From NCBI GenBank assembly GCA_902476475.1, contig CABSDO010000056.1, forward strand, positions 1 to 13,591: DNA of 13,591 nt, read 5' to 3'. The notes under the pieces were generated by a model. It did no database searches and was not told the origin of the DNA. It saw only the letters and a program-made list of their open reading frames with translations. Made by a program: the position numbers and the translations under genes. Numbering within the stretch: the stretch's first letter is position 1; each line of letters starts with the position of its first letter. This document shows, one piece after another, positions 5,716-12,513 of this stretch. The stretch comes from an uncultured Collinsella sp. (GTDB lineage: Bacteria > Actinomycetota > Coriobacteriia > Coriobacteriales > Coriobacteriaceae).

Positions 5716-6188
5716 CTAAAACGCCTTCTCGTTCAAGAATTCCCTGAACGCGGGGATGTCAAAGCCAACGAGACCACGCCCGCGCTCTCCGATGACGCCG
5801 TCCTCCAGGAGGCGGCGTTTGTATTGGCTTGCGTAGTTGCTGGCGACGCCCATGCGTTTGGCTATCTCCGAGACTCTACTGGGGCCAGAATCGGGCAGCA
5901 TCGCGAGCAAAAAATCAATGTCTTTATCGGAAAGCTCCCGATAGGTCGTTTCGAGAGAAGCCCGATGTCATGCTTCTCGAGTTGCCTGAAGACGCCATTC
6001 ATGCGCGTGCGCCAGTTGCCCTGGGCCTCTTGAGCATATGTCCAATCGATGCCCACTGGGCCAATTTGAACACCGTTTATGCGCGCGTGAGGCTGTGAGA
6101 GGTAGCTATCTGCGGCTTCTTTGGTTCGCTCGATAATATCTTCGAGCATGCCTGGCATGGCGGAGACATTTGCTGCGATCCATGGTGG
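5716..6188 (-). pseudogene. AAA-type ATPase remnant with 5' truncation and internal deletion
   Basis: Two frames of one protein family. From about 6188 the minus strand reads PWIAANVSAMPGMLEDIIER, later WTYAQEAQGNWRTRMNGVF and RQLEKHDIGLL. This is the middle of an archaeal-type/DUF234-like AAA ATPase found in actinobacteria. Near 5945-5960 it joins, in another frame, ETTYRELSDKDIDFLLAMLP, then EIAKRMGVASNYASQYKRRL and the ending GFDIPAFREFLNEKAF, the C-terminal winged-helix domain. The P-loop (Walker A) part is absent upstream. The Walker B/sensor region between the two blocks is also lost, probably over 100 codons from my memory of intact relatives. The protein cannot be a working ATPase; a peptide of the winged helix alone (from about 5910) is conceivable but has no clear ribosome-binding site. 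Family assignment is from recall of the conserved blocks. Confidence 0.75.
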
Positions 6189-6192
6189 CCCC

Positions 6193-6249
6193 TTTGCAAG
6201 TTTTGCCGTTTTTTGCAAGTTTTGCTAACTTTTGCAAGTTTTGCTAACG
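6193..6249. repeat. Three 19-bp iterons upstream of the ATPase remnant
   Basis: Units start at 6193, 6212 and 6231, exactly 19 bp apart. Copies 2 and 3 read TTTGCAAGTTTTGCTAAC plus one base; copy 1 differs in its last bases. Each holds the dyad GCAA-gtt-TTGC. The array sits where the 5' end or promoter of the ATPase gene would be, so it may be the operator of that gene. Confidence 0.88.
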
Positions 6250-6326
6250 ACTTAACATGCCTTGTGCCGTGGGGTTGCAGGAGTGAAAAACGGGTATTCC
6301 TATTATTCCGACTACGTTGCAGCGAG

Positions 6327-6365
6327 CGGGGCCCGGAGCGCAATGTTGCTGCGCTCCGGGCCCCG
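6327..6365. terminator. GC-rich 16-bp hairpin downstream of parC
   Basis: CGGGGCCCGGAGCGC (6327-6341) pairs perfectly with GCGCTCCGGGCCCCG (6351-6365); A6342-T6350 adds a sixteenth pair, leaving a 7-nt loop. It lies 37 bp beyond the parC stop. There is no T-run after it on the minus strand and only a loose GTTGGTTT on the plus strand, so it is a terminator-like or mRNA-stabilising hairpin rather than a classical intrinsic terminator. Confidence 0.6.
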
Positions 6366-6402
6366 TTGGTTTGTGGCTTGGACCAGTTCGACTGCCGTCG
6401 TC

Positions 6403-8643
6403 CTAGTCAAACAAACTCGGCATGTCGTTTTCTTTCATGAGAGCGCCGGCGGAGGGGAGGCTCTGCGCGGTGAACTTCTCGGCCGAGACGCCGGCGCCAA
6501 GAATCTCCTCGGTCGTGCCGACGGTGGTGACCGAGCGGCCCTTCTTGGCGGTAAAGGCCTGGACGCCCTGCGTGTTGGTGGTCGTCTTGGTCTTGAGCAA
6601 CGACGTGTTGAAGTTCATCAAACGATAGTCACTCGAGACCAGCGCGATGTCGCGATCTTCCTTGAGCACCTGGGCATACAGCAGCTTGCTGCCACCGTAG
6701 ATGGCGTTCTTGAGGCGCTTGCGGTTGGTCTTGGTGACGTATCCGGAAAGCGCGACGCGCACCACGCGGCCGTTCTCAAAGACGAACAGCACGTCGGCCT
6801 TGTAGTCCTCGGGGTCGATGACCCAGATGACACTCTCATCGGGTTCCATCTCAAGATCGGTCGGCAGGTACGAGCCCAGCTGGGCCGACTTGGTATCCTC
6901 GAACGCCGCAACCTTGCATTTGTATACCTGGCTCTTGTTGGTAAAGACCAGCAGCTCGTGGGTGTTGGAGGACGGGAACTCGATAAAGGGTTTGTCGCCG
7001 TCCTTGTACTTGAGCGTGGTCGCCTTCTTGAGTACGCGGTCCGTCATCTTCTTAAGGTAGCCATCGCGCGAAAGCATGATGGTAACCGGATATTCCTCGA
7101 CCTCGGGCTCCAAGCTTACCTCGATAACCTCATGGGGCTCGATCCTACCCGTGCGGCGCGGCATCACGTACTTCTTGTTGACTGCGGCCAGCTCGTCGCT
7201 GATGACCTTCTTGATGTTCTCCTCGCTCGAGAGGATCTCCTCAAGCTCGGCAATCTCGCCCTCGAGCTTGGCAATGTCCTTGGTGCGGTTGAGGATGTAC
7301 TCTTCGTTGATGTTGCGGAGCTTGAGCTCGGCGACAAATTCCGCCTGCGTCTCGTCGATGTCGAAACCCTTCATAAGGTTGGGCACGACCTCGGCTTCGA
7401 GCTTGGTGCCGCGGATGATGGCGATGGCCTTGTCGATGTCGAGCAAAATCGCCTCGAGGCCGTGCAGCAGGTGCAGGCGCTCGGACTTTTTGCCCAGGTC
7501 AAAGTTAATACGGCGACGCGTGGACTCAATACGCCACTTGACCCACTCGTGCAGGATCTGGCGCACGCCCATAACACGGGGATAGCCGTCGACGAGCACG
7601 TTGAAGTTGCACGAGAACGAATCCTGCAGCGTGGTCGAGCGATAGAGCTTGGCCATGAGCTTGTCGGGGTCGACGCCGCGCTTAAGGTCGATGGCAATGC
7701 GCAAGCCCGAGAGGTCGGTTTCATCGCGGATGTCGGCGATCTCCTTGACCTTGCCCTCTTTGGAGAGCTTGACGATACGCTCGATGATGACATCGGTCTT
7801 GGTGGTGTAGGGAATCTCGTACACCTCGATGATGCGCTCTTCGGGAATCCAGCGCCAACGGGAGCGGATCTGGAAGCTGCCCAGGCCGGTCTCGATAATC
7901 TTTTCCATCTCCTCGCGGCGGTAGATGATCTCGCCGCCGGTCGAGAAGTCGGGCATGGGCATGTACTCGAGCAGGTCGCAATCGGGGTCCTGCAGGTAGT
8001 GCATGGTGGCAGTGCAGACCTCGTTGAGGTTGAAGCCGCAGATGTCGGACGCCATGGCGACGCCGATGCCCTTGTTGGCCGAGACGAGGATGTTGGGGAA
8101 CGTGGTGGGCAGCAGACGCGGCTCCTTCATGGCGCCATCGTAGCTGTCGACGAAGTCGACCGGGTCCTTGTCGATGTCCTTGAAGATCTCGGCGCTGATG
8201 GGGGAGAGCTTGGCCTCGGTATAACGCGAGGCGGCGTAGCTCAGATCGCCCGAATAGTACTTGCCAAAGTTGCCCTTCGACTCCACGAAGGGGGCGAGCA
8301 GCGCCTCGTTGCCGGTTGCCAGACGCACCATCGTCTCGTAGATTGCGGCGTCGCCGTGCGGGTTGAGCTTCATGGTCTGGCCCACAATGTTGGCGCTCTT
8401 CTGGCGCTCGCCCTTGAGCAGACCCATCTTGTACATGGTGTAGAGCAGCTTGCGGTGCGAGGGCTTAAAGCCGTCGATCTCGGGGAACGCACGCGAGACG
8501 TTGACGCTCATGGCGTAGGGCATGTAGTTGACCTCGAGCGTCTGCGTGATCGGCTGATCGGTGACCTCGGAGTGCAGGCCGATGACGTTCTCGGCGTTGA
8601 CCTGCTTTTTCTTTGGCTGGTTCTTCGTCTTCTTCTTTGCCAC
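6403..8643 (-). CDS. parC: DNA topoisomerase IV (type IIA) subunit A
   Basis: The 746-residue breakage-reunion subunit of a type IIA topoisomerase. It makes a double-strand break, passes another duplex and religates, with the ATPase subunit encoded just upstream. The winged-helix region reads DGFKPSHRKLLYTMYKMGLL. The quinolone-binding segment is NPHGDAAIYETMVRLA (94-109), and the active site AASRYTE has Arg140 and catalytic Tyr141. A coiled coil lies near 440-480 and a beta-pinwheel-like C-terminal domain from about 500. No GyrA box (QRRGGKG) is seen and the C-terminus is shorter than GyrA, which favours a ParC/decatenase role. The start is GTG at 8641-8643, with AAGAGGAAA just upstream. It lies 45 bp after parE, so the two are an operon. 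The N-terminus is Lys-rich (MAKKKTKNQPKKKQ). Residue 99 is Ala where sensitive enzymes have Ser. Confidence 0.93.
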   Translation of the reverse strand: MAKKKTKNQPKKKQVNAENVIGLHSEVTDQPITQTLEVNYMPYAMSVNVSRAFPEIDGFKPSHRKLLYTMYKMGLLKGERQKSANIVGQTMKLNPHGDAAIYETMVRLATGNEALLAPFVESKGNFGKYYSGDLSYAASRYTEAKLSPISAEIFKDIDKDPVDFVDSYDGAMKEPRLLPTTFPNILVSANKGIGVAMASDICGFNLNEVCTATMHYLQDPDCDLLEYMPMPDFSTGGEIIYRREEMEKIIETGLGSFQIRSRWRWIPEERIIEVYEIPYTTKTDVIIERIVKLSKEGKVKEIADIRDETDLSGLRIAIDLKRGVDPDKLMAKLYRSTTLQDSFSCNFNVLVDGYPRVMGVRQILHEWVKWRIESTRRRINFDLGKKSERLHLLHGLEAILLDIDKAIAIIRGTKLEAEVVPNLMKGFDIDETQAEFVAELKLRNINEEYILNRTKDIAKLEGEIAELEEILSSEENIKKVISDELAAVNKKYVMPRRTGRIEPHEVIEVSLEPEVEEYPVTIMLSRDGYLKKMTDRVLKKATTLKYKDGDKPFIEFPSSNTHELLVFTNKSQVYKCKVAAFEDTKSAQLGSYLPTDLEMEPDESVIWVIDPEDYKADVLFVFENGRVVRVALSGYVTKTNRKRLKNAIYGGSKLLYAQVLKEDRDIALVSSDYRLMNFNTSLLKTKTTTNTQGVQAFTAKKGRSVTTVGTTEEILGAGVSAEKFTAQSLPSAGALMKENDMPSLFD

Positions 8644-8688
8644 GATTTCCTCTTGAACTTCTTATGGGCCGTCGTTATCGATTTGCTG

Positions 8689-10686
8689 CTACTGCAGATC
8701 CAGCTGGTCCAGGTATTCCTTGCCGTGCTCGGAGATGTGGCGCTTGCGTCCCGCCTCGTCGTTGCCCAGCAGTAGATTGAACATGGTTTCCATCTTGGTG
8801 ACGTCTTCGGGCTCCACCTTGATCAGGCGGCGCGTCTCGGGGTTCATGGTGGTGAGCCACATCATGTCCGGATCGTTCTCACCAAGACCCTTGGAGCGGT
8901 TGATCGAGCACTTCTGGTCGCCGATCTCCTTAAGGATGCCGTTCTTCTCGAGCTCGGTGTAGGCAAAGTAGGTCTTCTCTTTGCAGTTGATCTCGTAGAG
9001 CGGCGACTCGGCGATATACACGTAACCCTCGTCGATAAGCGTGGGCACCAGGCGGTAGAGCATGGTGAGCACGAGCGTGCGGATGTGATAGCCGTCGACG
9101 TCGGCGTCCGTACAGATGATGACCTTGTTCCAGTTGAGGTTGTCCAGGTCAAAGGCGCCAAGGTTCTTGATGCGCTTGTCCTTGATCTCCACGCCGCAGC
9201 CCAGTACGCGCATGAGGTCCATGATGATGTCGGACTTAAAGATGCGCGGGTAGTCTTCCTTCAGGCAGTTGAGGATCTTGCCACGGACGGGCATAACGCC
9301 CTGGAACTCGGCATCGCGCGAGGTGCGAATGGCGCCTGCTGCCGAGTCACCCTCTACGATGTAGATTTCGCGGCGGCTTTTGTCCTTGGAGCGACAGTCG
9401 ATGAACTTCTGCACGCGGTTGGCCATGTCGGTCTTCTGCTGCAGGTTGGTCTTGATGCTCTGGCGCGTCTTCTCGGCGTTCTCGCGCGAGCGCTTGTTGA
9501 TGAGCACCTGCTCCATGATTTTATTGGCGGCGTCCTTGTTCTCGATCAGATAGGTCGAGAGGCGCTCCTTAAAGAAGGCGGTCATGGCCTGCTGAATAAA
9601 GCGGTTGTTGATGGCCTTCTTGGTCTGGTTCTCGTAGGACGTCTGGGTGGAGAAGCAGTTGGTCACCAGCACCAGGCAGTCCTGGACGTCTTGCCACTTA
9701 ATGCCGCTCTCGTTTTTGTTGTACTTGCCCTGTTGCTTAATGTAGGCATCGATGGCGCTGGTCAGAGCGCTGCGGGCCGCCTTCTCGGGCGAGCCGCCGT
9801 TCTCGAGCCACGACGAGTTGTGGTAGTACTCCTGCATCATGAAGGTGCGCGAGAAGCACATGCACGCGGTGATCTTTACGTTGTAGTCGGGCAGGTCCTC
9901 GCGATCGCGACCGCGACGGTCGGCCTCGATAAAGAAGGGCTCGGTGAGGTAGTCGGTACCGACCTTCTCGAGCACGTAGTCCTCGATGCCCTTGGGGTAG
10001 CAAAAATCCTCTTCGGTAAACTCGCCATCGTCGCCCTCGATGCGCAGGCGGAAGGTCACGTTGGCGTTGACCACGGCCTGGCGGCGCATGGTCTCGCGAT
10101 ACCAATCGTGGGGAATGCTAATCGAGGTAAAGACCTCAAGATCGGGGCGCCACTTGATAGTGGTGCCGGTGCGGTTCTCGTCGCTGGGCTCAATCTCGAG
10201 TGCCTTCTTCTTGGCGCCGACAACCTTACCCTTCTTAAAGTGCAGAGAGTACTTGTTGCCATCGCGCCAAACCGTGACATCCATGTACTCGGAAGCGTAC
10301 TGAGTCGCGCACGAGCCCAGGCCGTTGGTGCCGAGCGAGAAGTCGTAGTCGCCGCCCTGGTTGTTGTTGTATTTGCCGCCGGCGTAGAGCTCGCAAAAGA
10401 CGAGCTCCCAGTTAAAGCGCTTCTCGGAGGGGTTCCAATCGAGCGGGCAGCCGCGGCCGTTATCCTCTACCTGGATAGAGCCATCGCGAAAGGCAGTGAG
10501 GGTGATGAGCTTGCCGTAGCCCTGGCGCGCTTCGTCAACGGCGTTGGACAGGATCTCGAAGGCAGCGTGTGCACAGCCGTCGAGCCCGTCCGAGCCGAAG
10601 ATGACGGCAGGGCGCAGGCGTACGCGTTCCTCGTCCTTGAGCTGACGAATACTGTCGTTACCATAGTTTGCGGTGTTTTTTGCCAT
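8689..10686 (-). CDS. parE: DNA topoisomerase IV (type IIA) subunit B
   Basis: A 665-residue ATPase/TOPRIM subunit partnering the following parC. The GHKL ATPase motifs are EILSNAVDEA (Glu44, Asn48), EDNGRG (Asp75) and GTNGLGS (119-125), and the transducer QTK loop is YENQTKKA (Gln354-Lys356). The TOPRIM metal site is VEGDSAAG (Glu445) with DADVDG (Asp527, Asp529, Asp531). PVRGKILN and KGLGE are further family signatures. Length suits ParE rather than the longer proteobacterial GyrB. The ATG at 10686 has AAAGGAG somewhat far upstream and GAGAG closer. A promoter (TTGGAA-17-TATGCT) lies 55-83 bp upstream and a LexA-type palindrome just beyond it. The organism presumably has separate gyrB/gyrA elsewhere; without them, the gyrase/topo IV label rests on the partner lacking a GyrA box. 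Confidence 0.93.
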   Translation of the reverse strand: MAKNTANYGNDSIRQLKDEERVRLRPAVIFGSDGLDGCAHAAFEILSNAVDEARQGYGKLITLTAFRDGSIQVEDNGRGCPLDWNPSEKRFNWELVFCELYAGGKYNNNQGGDYDFSLGTNGLGSCATQYASEYMDVTVWRDGNKYSLHFKKGKVVGAKKKALEIEPSDENRTGTTIKWRPDLEVFTSISIPHDWYRETMRRQAVVNANVTFRLRIEGDDGEFTEEDFCYPKGIEDYVLEKVGTDYLTEPFFIEADRRGRDREDLPDYNVKITACMCFSRTFMMQEYYHNSSWLENGGSPEKAARSALTSAIDAYIKQQGKYNKNESGIKWQDVQDCLVLVTNCFSTQTSYENQTKKAINNRFIQQAMTAFFKERLSTYLIENKDAANKIMEQVLINKRSRENAEKTRQSIKTNLQQKTDMANRVQKFIDCRSKDKSRREIYIVEGDSAAGAIRTSRDAEFQGVMPVRGKILNCLKEDYPRIFKSDIIMDLMRVLGCGVEIKDKRIKNLGAFDLDNLNWNKVIICTDADVDGYHIRTLVLTMLYRLVPTLIDEGYVYIAESPLYEINCKEKTYFAYTELEKNGILKEIGDQKCSINRSKGLGENDPDMMWLTTMNPETRRLIKVEPEDVTKMETMFNLLLGNDEAGRKRHISEHGKEYLDQLDLQ

Positions 10687-10740
10687 ACTCGCTCTCTCGG
10701 TGCTCCTTTGCTGCGTTTAAGTCATATAGATAGTCAAGGT

Positions 10741-10769
10741 AGCATAGCCCAGCCCACAGACGATTCCAA
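10741..10769 (-). promoter_or_regulatory. Promoter of the parE-parC operon
   Basis: On the minus strand a -35 TTGGAA (10764-10769) and a -10 TATGCT (10741-10746) are separated by exactly 17 bp, followed by about 55 nt of leader before the parE ATG. Confidence 0.65.
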
Positions 10770-10785
10770 CCAACACGAAATCCAT

Positions 10786-10799
10786 CGAACAATCGTTCG
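10786..10799. promoter_or_regulatory. LexA (SOS) box-like palindrome upstream of parE
   Basis: CGAACAATCGTTCG has perfect CGAAC/GTTCG arms with a 4-nt centre. It matches 13 of 14 positions of the Gram-positive LexA/DinR consensus CGAACRNRYGTTCG. It lies 17 bp upstream of the -35 of the parE promoter. Binding and SOS control are inferred. Confidence 0.6.
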
Positions 10800-10833
10800 T
10801 AGTTATAGCTAAAGTATTGAGTTGCGGCGCGGC

Positions 10834-10846
10834 ATTGTTAAACAAT
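10834..10846. repeat. 13-bp palindrome ATTGTT-A-AACAAT
   Basis: Perfect odd-centred palindrome at the start of the AT-rich part of the parE/lipoprotein intergenic region. It could be a regulator site. Confidence 0.6.
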
Positions 10847-10862
10847 TTTGGATTCAGACGAG

Positions 10863-10898
10863 TTTTGTTTAATAGGTACTTAGATCTATTTAACAAAA
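10863..10898. repeat. 13-bp inverted repeat with 10-bp centre
   Basis: TTTTGTTTAATAG (10863-10875) and CTATTTAACAAAA (10886-10898) match at 12 of 13 positions as an inverted repeat. The element shares the GTTTAA/TTAAAC flavour of the palindromes at 10834-10846 and 10911-10918 (GTTTAAAC), so the same factor could bind all three. Confidence 0.65.
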
Positions 10899-10950
10899 TC
10901 GAATGATGCTGTTTAAACGAGCGTGGCACATCGACTGACAATCGGTCGCG

Positions 10951-10989
10951 CTTACTCGGGCAAAACCGAGTCGGTTCTGTCCGAGTAAG
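10951..10989 (+). other. Mutually exclusive hairpins
   Basis: CTTACTCGG (10951-10959) can pair with CCGAGTAAG (10981-10989) to give a 9-bp stem. Alternatively, ACTCGG (10954-10959) can pair with CCGAGT (10966-10971) around a 6-nt loop. The two structures exclude each other. Another hairpin (10932-10948, CGACTGA-caa-TCGGTCG, one G-U) lies directly upstream. No gene starts close enough to call it an attenuator. Confidence 0.5.
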
Positions 10990-11069
10990 TTTGAAGGCGG
11001 TTGAAGACGCCCTATCTTGTTTGCGGCTGTTGGCTCAAATCGAACATTGGGACAAGCGTCTCGTTTTAT

Positions 11070-11105
11070 GGGCCACGGACGTGCGTGTGCGCGTCCTTCT
11101 GGCCC
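11070..11105 (+). other. Strong GC-rich hairpin, no U-tract
   Basis: GGGCCA (11070-11075) pairs with TGGCCC (11100-11105), and GGACGTGC (11077-11084) pairs with GCGCGTCC (11089-11096) around a GTGT loop, with a small asymmetric bulge. It lies 150 bp before the lipoprotein start. It lacks the T-run of a terminator on either strand. Confidence 0.5.
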
Positions 11106-11253
11106 GTAAGGGATGCTGACGGGTCGTTATTTGGGCCACAGGTCACTTCGCTCGTGCTGCTTTTCGTCATACGCTCATAGTGGAAGCCGATGCCACGGGG
11201 ATGACTTGGTGCTCGGGCAACGGATGAGCTGCAAGCCGAAAGGAGCGGTGAGG

Positions 11254-12273
11254 ATGATGAAGCCCATGACGAAGAAGCTGCTGTTAGGAATTCCCACCGT
11301 GACGCTTTCGGCCGTGCTGGCGTGTACGGTGGCCGGCTGTGGTGGTAGTGCTCCGAGTGGCTCGGCTGGCAACTCGGGTGGCAGTGCTCCCGTAGAGAAG
11401 AAGGCCAAGGCCTATGAGTCGCAGACGGTCGAGGTGGCTGGCATAACCTATGAGTCAGTAGCCCATGGTACGTTCTATCGCGGCGACGCTAAGTTGCAGG
11501 ACGGTTTTTACCTGCACGTCAAGATCACCAACAACAATGCAAAGAACAGGACGTTTAGCTCCTTTAACGTGCATGCTGCCCAGGGCGATCTTGAGGCAGG
11601 CGACCCGTTGTTTACTTCCGGTAAGGCGGCTGTGCTCGACTACGTTGCAAGCGAGGCTCCCGATGAGCTTCACGAGGGCATCGACCTTTTCGAGAGGCCA
11701 GATATCGGTCCGGGCGAGACCGTTGAGTACGTGTATTTCTGGGCGCCCAAGACGGCGTACTACGGGCCCATCACTGTCGAGTTCGTAGACGCTTACGCCC
11801 CCGCCAAGAATCATGAAGCCATGCACTTCGACACCACGGGATGCGAGACCAAGGAGTTCAAGGCGGCCGGCGGCGTGGCCGATTCTGGCGAGAAGGCAGA
11901 TTTAACGGGCATCGACTGCGCATCGTACAGTATCGAGGCCGCCGATGGGTACACGCTGGATTCGTCCAACGAAGAGCGCGAAAAGGCAGACTTCTTCCAC
12001 GACGAGACTGGAGGACGCCTGAACATCAGCATCTTCCCGCGCTCGCCGGAGGAAGAGGTTGCAAGCCTAGAGCAGGTCTACGAAGGCAAGGAGACATCAA
12101 CCGACCAGGTCGAGTACAACGGCATAACGTGGCTGCGCTTTACCGGTCCCGACAACGGTCATACGCTGTTTGCGACGGCTCCCGCAACGGGCGAAACCGT
12201 CCGTGTGTCAATCGGCTGGAAGATCGATTGGGATGCCGCCGCGCCCATGATGGAGGCACTGAAGCTCAAGTAG
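11254..12273 (+). CDS. Secreted lipoprotein, DUF-type two-domain protein
   Basis: 339 residues. The signal peptide MMKPMTKKLLLGIPTVTLSA continues to VAG|C, so Cys29 would be lipidated and the protein held on the outer face of the membrane. A Gly/Ser-rich linker (30-45) follows. The region around 55-200 resembles an immunoglobulin-like DUF4352/DUF5067-type fold (GFYLHVKITNNNAKNRTFSS and DIGPGETVEYVYFW are typical). A second domain (about 225-339) with YSIEAADGYTL and a closing RVSIGWKIDWDAAAPM segment is not one I can name. The ATG at 11254 is chosen because AAAGGAG lies about 9 nt upstream and the signal peptide begins there; a longer in-frame extension to 11113 has no such features. It is monocistronic, ending at the terminator at 12301-12336. 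Function unknown. Confidence 0.88.
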   Translation: MMKPMTKKLLLGIPTVTLSAVLACTVAGCGGSAPSGSAGNSGGSAPVEKKAKAYESQTVEVAGITYESVAHGTFYRGDAKLQDGFYLHVKITNNNAKNRTFSSFNVHAAQGDLEAGDPLFTSGKAAVLDYVASEAPDELHEGIDLFERPDIGPGETVEYVYFWAPKTAYYGPITVEFVDAYAPAKNHEAMHFDTTGCETKEFKAAGGVADSGEKADLTGIDCASYSIEAADGYTLDSSNEEREKADFFHDETGGRLNISIFPRSPEEEVASLEQVYEGKETSTDQVEYNGITWLRFTGPDNGHTLFATAPATGETVRVSIGWKIDWDAAAPMMEALKLK

Positions 12274-12300
12274 CGCTGCGATCCCCGCGCCAGGCGACTC

Positions 12301-12336
12301 AGGGCTGGCTCCGAGTTATCGGGGCCAGCCCTTTTT
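12301..12336 (+). terminator. Intrinsic terminator of the lipoprotein gene
   Basis: AGGGCTGGCTCCG (12301-12313) pairs with CGGGGCCAGCCCT (12320-12332) with one T-G wobble and an AGTTAT loop, followed by TTTT. It is closely related in sequence to the terminator at 13345-13383. Confidence 0.93.
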
Positions 12337-12403
12337 GGTGTGCTCGGATAGTGTGGTCAATGCGTCTTGCAATCTTGGAATTGGCGAAGCATTGTGCAGA
12401 CAT

Positions 12404-12492
12404 TGACAGACGTGATTTTCATAATGACAGATATAGTTGACATGCGTTAATGGATGCAATATATTTCTGTCATGTTGCAACGGATATCTGTC
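12404..12492 (+). promoter_or_regulatory. Strong promoter covered by a symmetric operator array (XRE operon)
   Basis: A -35 TTGACA (12437-12442) and a -10 TATATT (12460-12465) have a 17-bp spacer. The motif TGACAGA occurs at 12404-12410 and 12425-12431, and its complement TCTGTC(A) at 12466-12472 and 12487-12492. ATGACAGA/TCTGTCAT (12424-12431, 12466-12473) and GACAGATAT/ATATCTGTC (12426-12434, 12484-12492) are perfect inverted repeats around the promoter. This is the expected layout for an autorepressed XRE regulator. Confidence 0.8.
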
Positions 12493-12513
12493 CATTTCTA
12501 CGAAAGGAACTCC

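Larger units (their letters stand above)
10687..11253. other. 567-bp non-coding region rich in palindromes and hairpins
   Basis: No convincing gene. From the left it holds the parE promoter and SOS-box-like palindrome, then an AT-rich stretch (about 10800-10920) with several dyads unlike the GC-rich surroundings. Next come a set of competing hairpins (10932-10989) and a strong hairpin at 11070-11105. The last 110 bp are plain sequence leading to the ribosome-binding site of the lipoprotein gene. An unrecognised small RNA or a scar of a mobile element would fit, but neither can be shown. Confidence 0.6.

Noticed and set aside
6193..6249. CRISPR array
   Set aside because: The 19-bp units abut one another without unique spacers, so this is a tandem repeat and not CRISPR.
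6262..8775. Plus-strand 837-codon open frame antisense to parC
   Set aside because: It is the mirror of the parC reading frame in GC-rich DNA. It is Leu/Val/Asp-rich without motifs or ribosome-binding site, and parC on the other strand has full family signatures.
9085..10812. Plus-strand 575-codon open frame antisense to parE
   Set aside because: The same codon-bias mirror effect; parE has every ATPase and TOPRIM motif on the minus strand.
10717..10941. Minus-strand 74-codon frame overlapping the parE promoter
   Set aside because: It has a hydrophobic C-terminus but no ribosome-binding site, covers the promoter and SOS-like box, and has mixed composition typical of non-coding AT-rich DNA.
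11113..11253. 47-codon upstream extension of the lipoprotein
   Set aside because: It would bury the signal peptide; the ATG at 11254 has its own ribosome-binding site and begins a proper lipoprotein signal.
12454..12513. 20-codon upstream extension of the XRE protein
   Set aside because: It would start inside the -35/-10 spacer of the promoter and cross the operator repeats; the ATG at 12514 has AAAGGA upstream.
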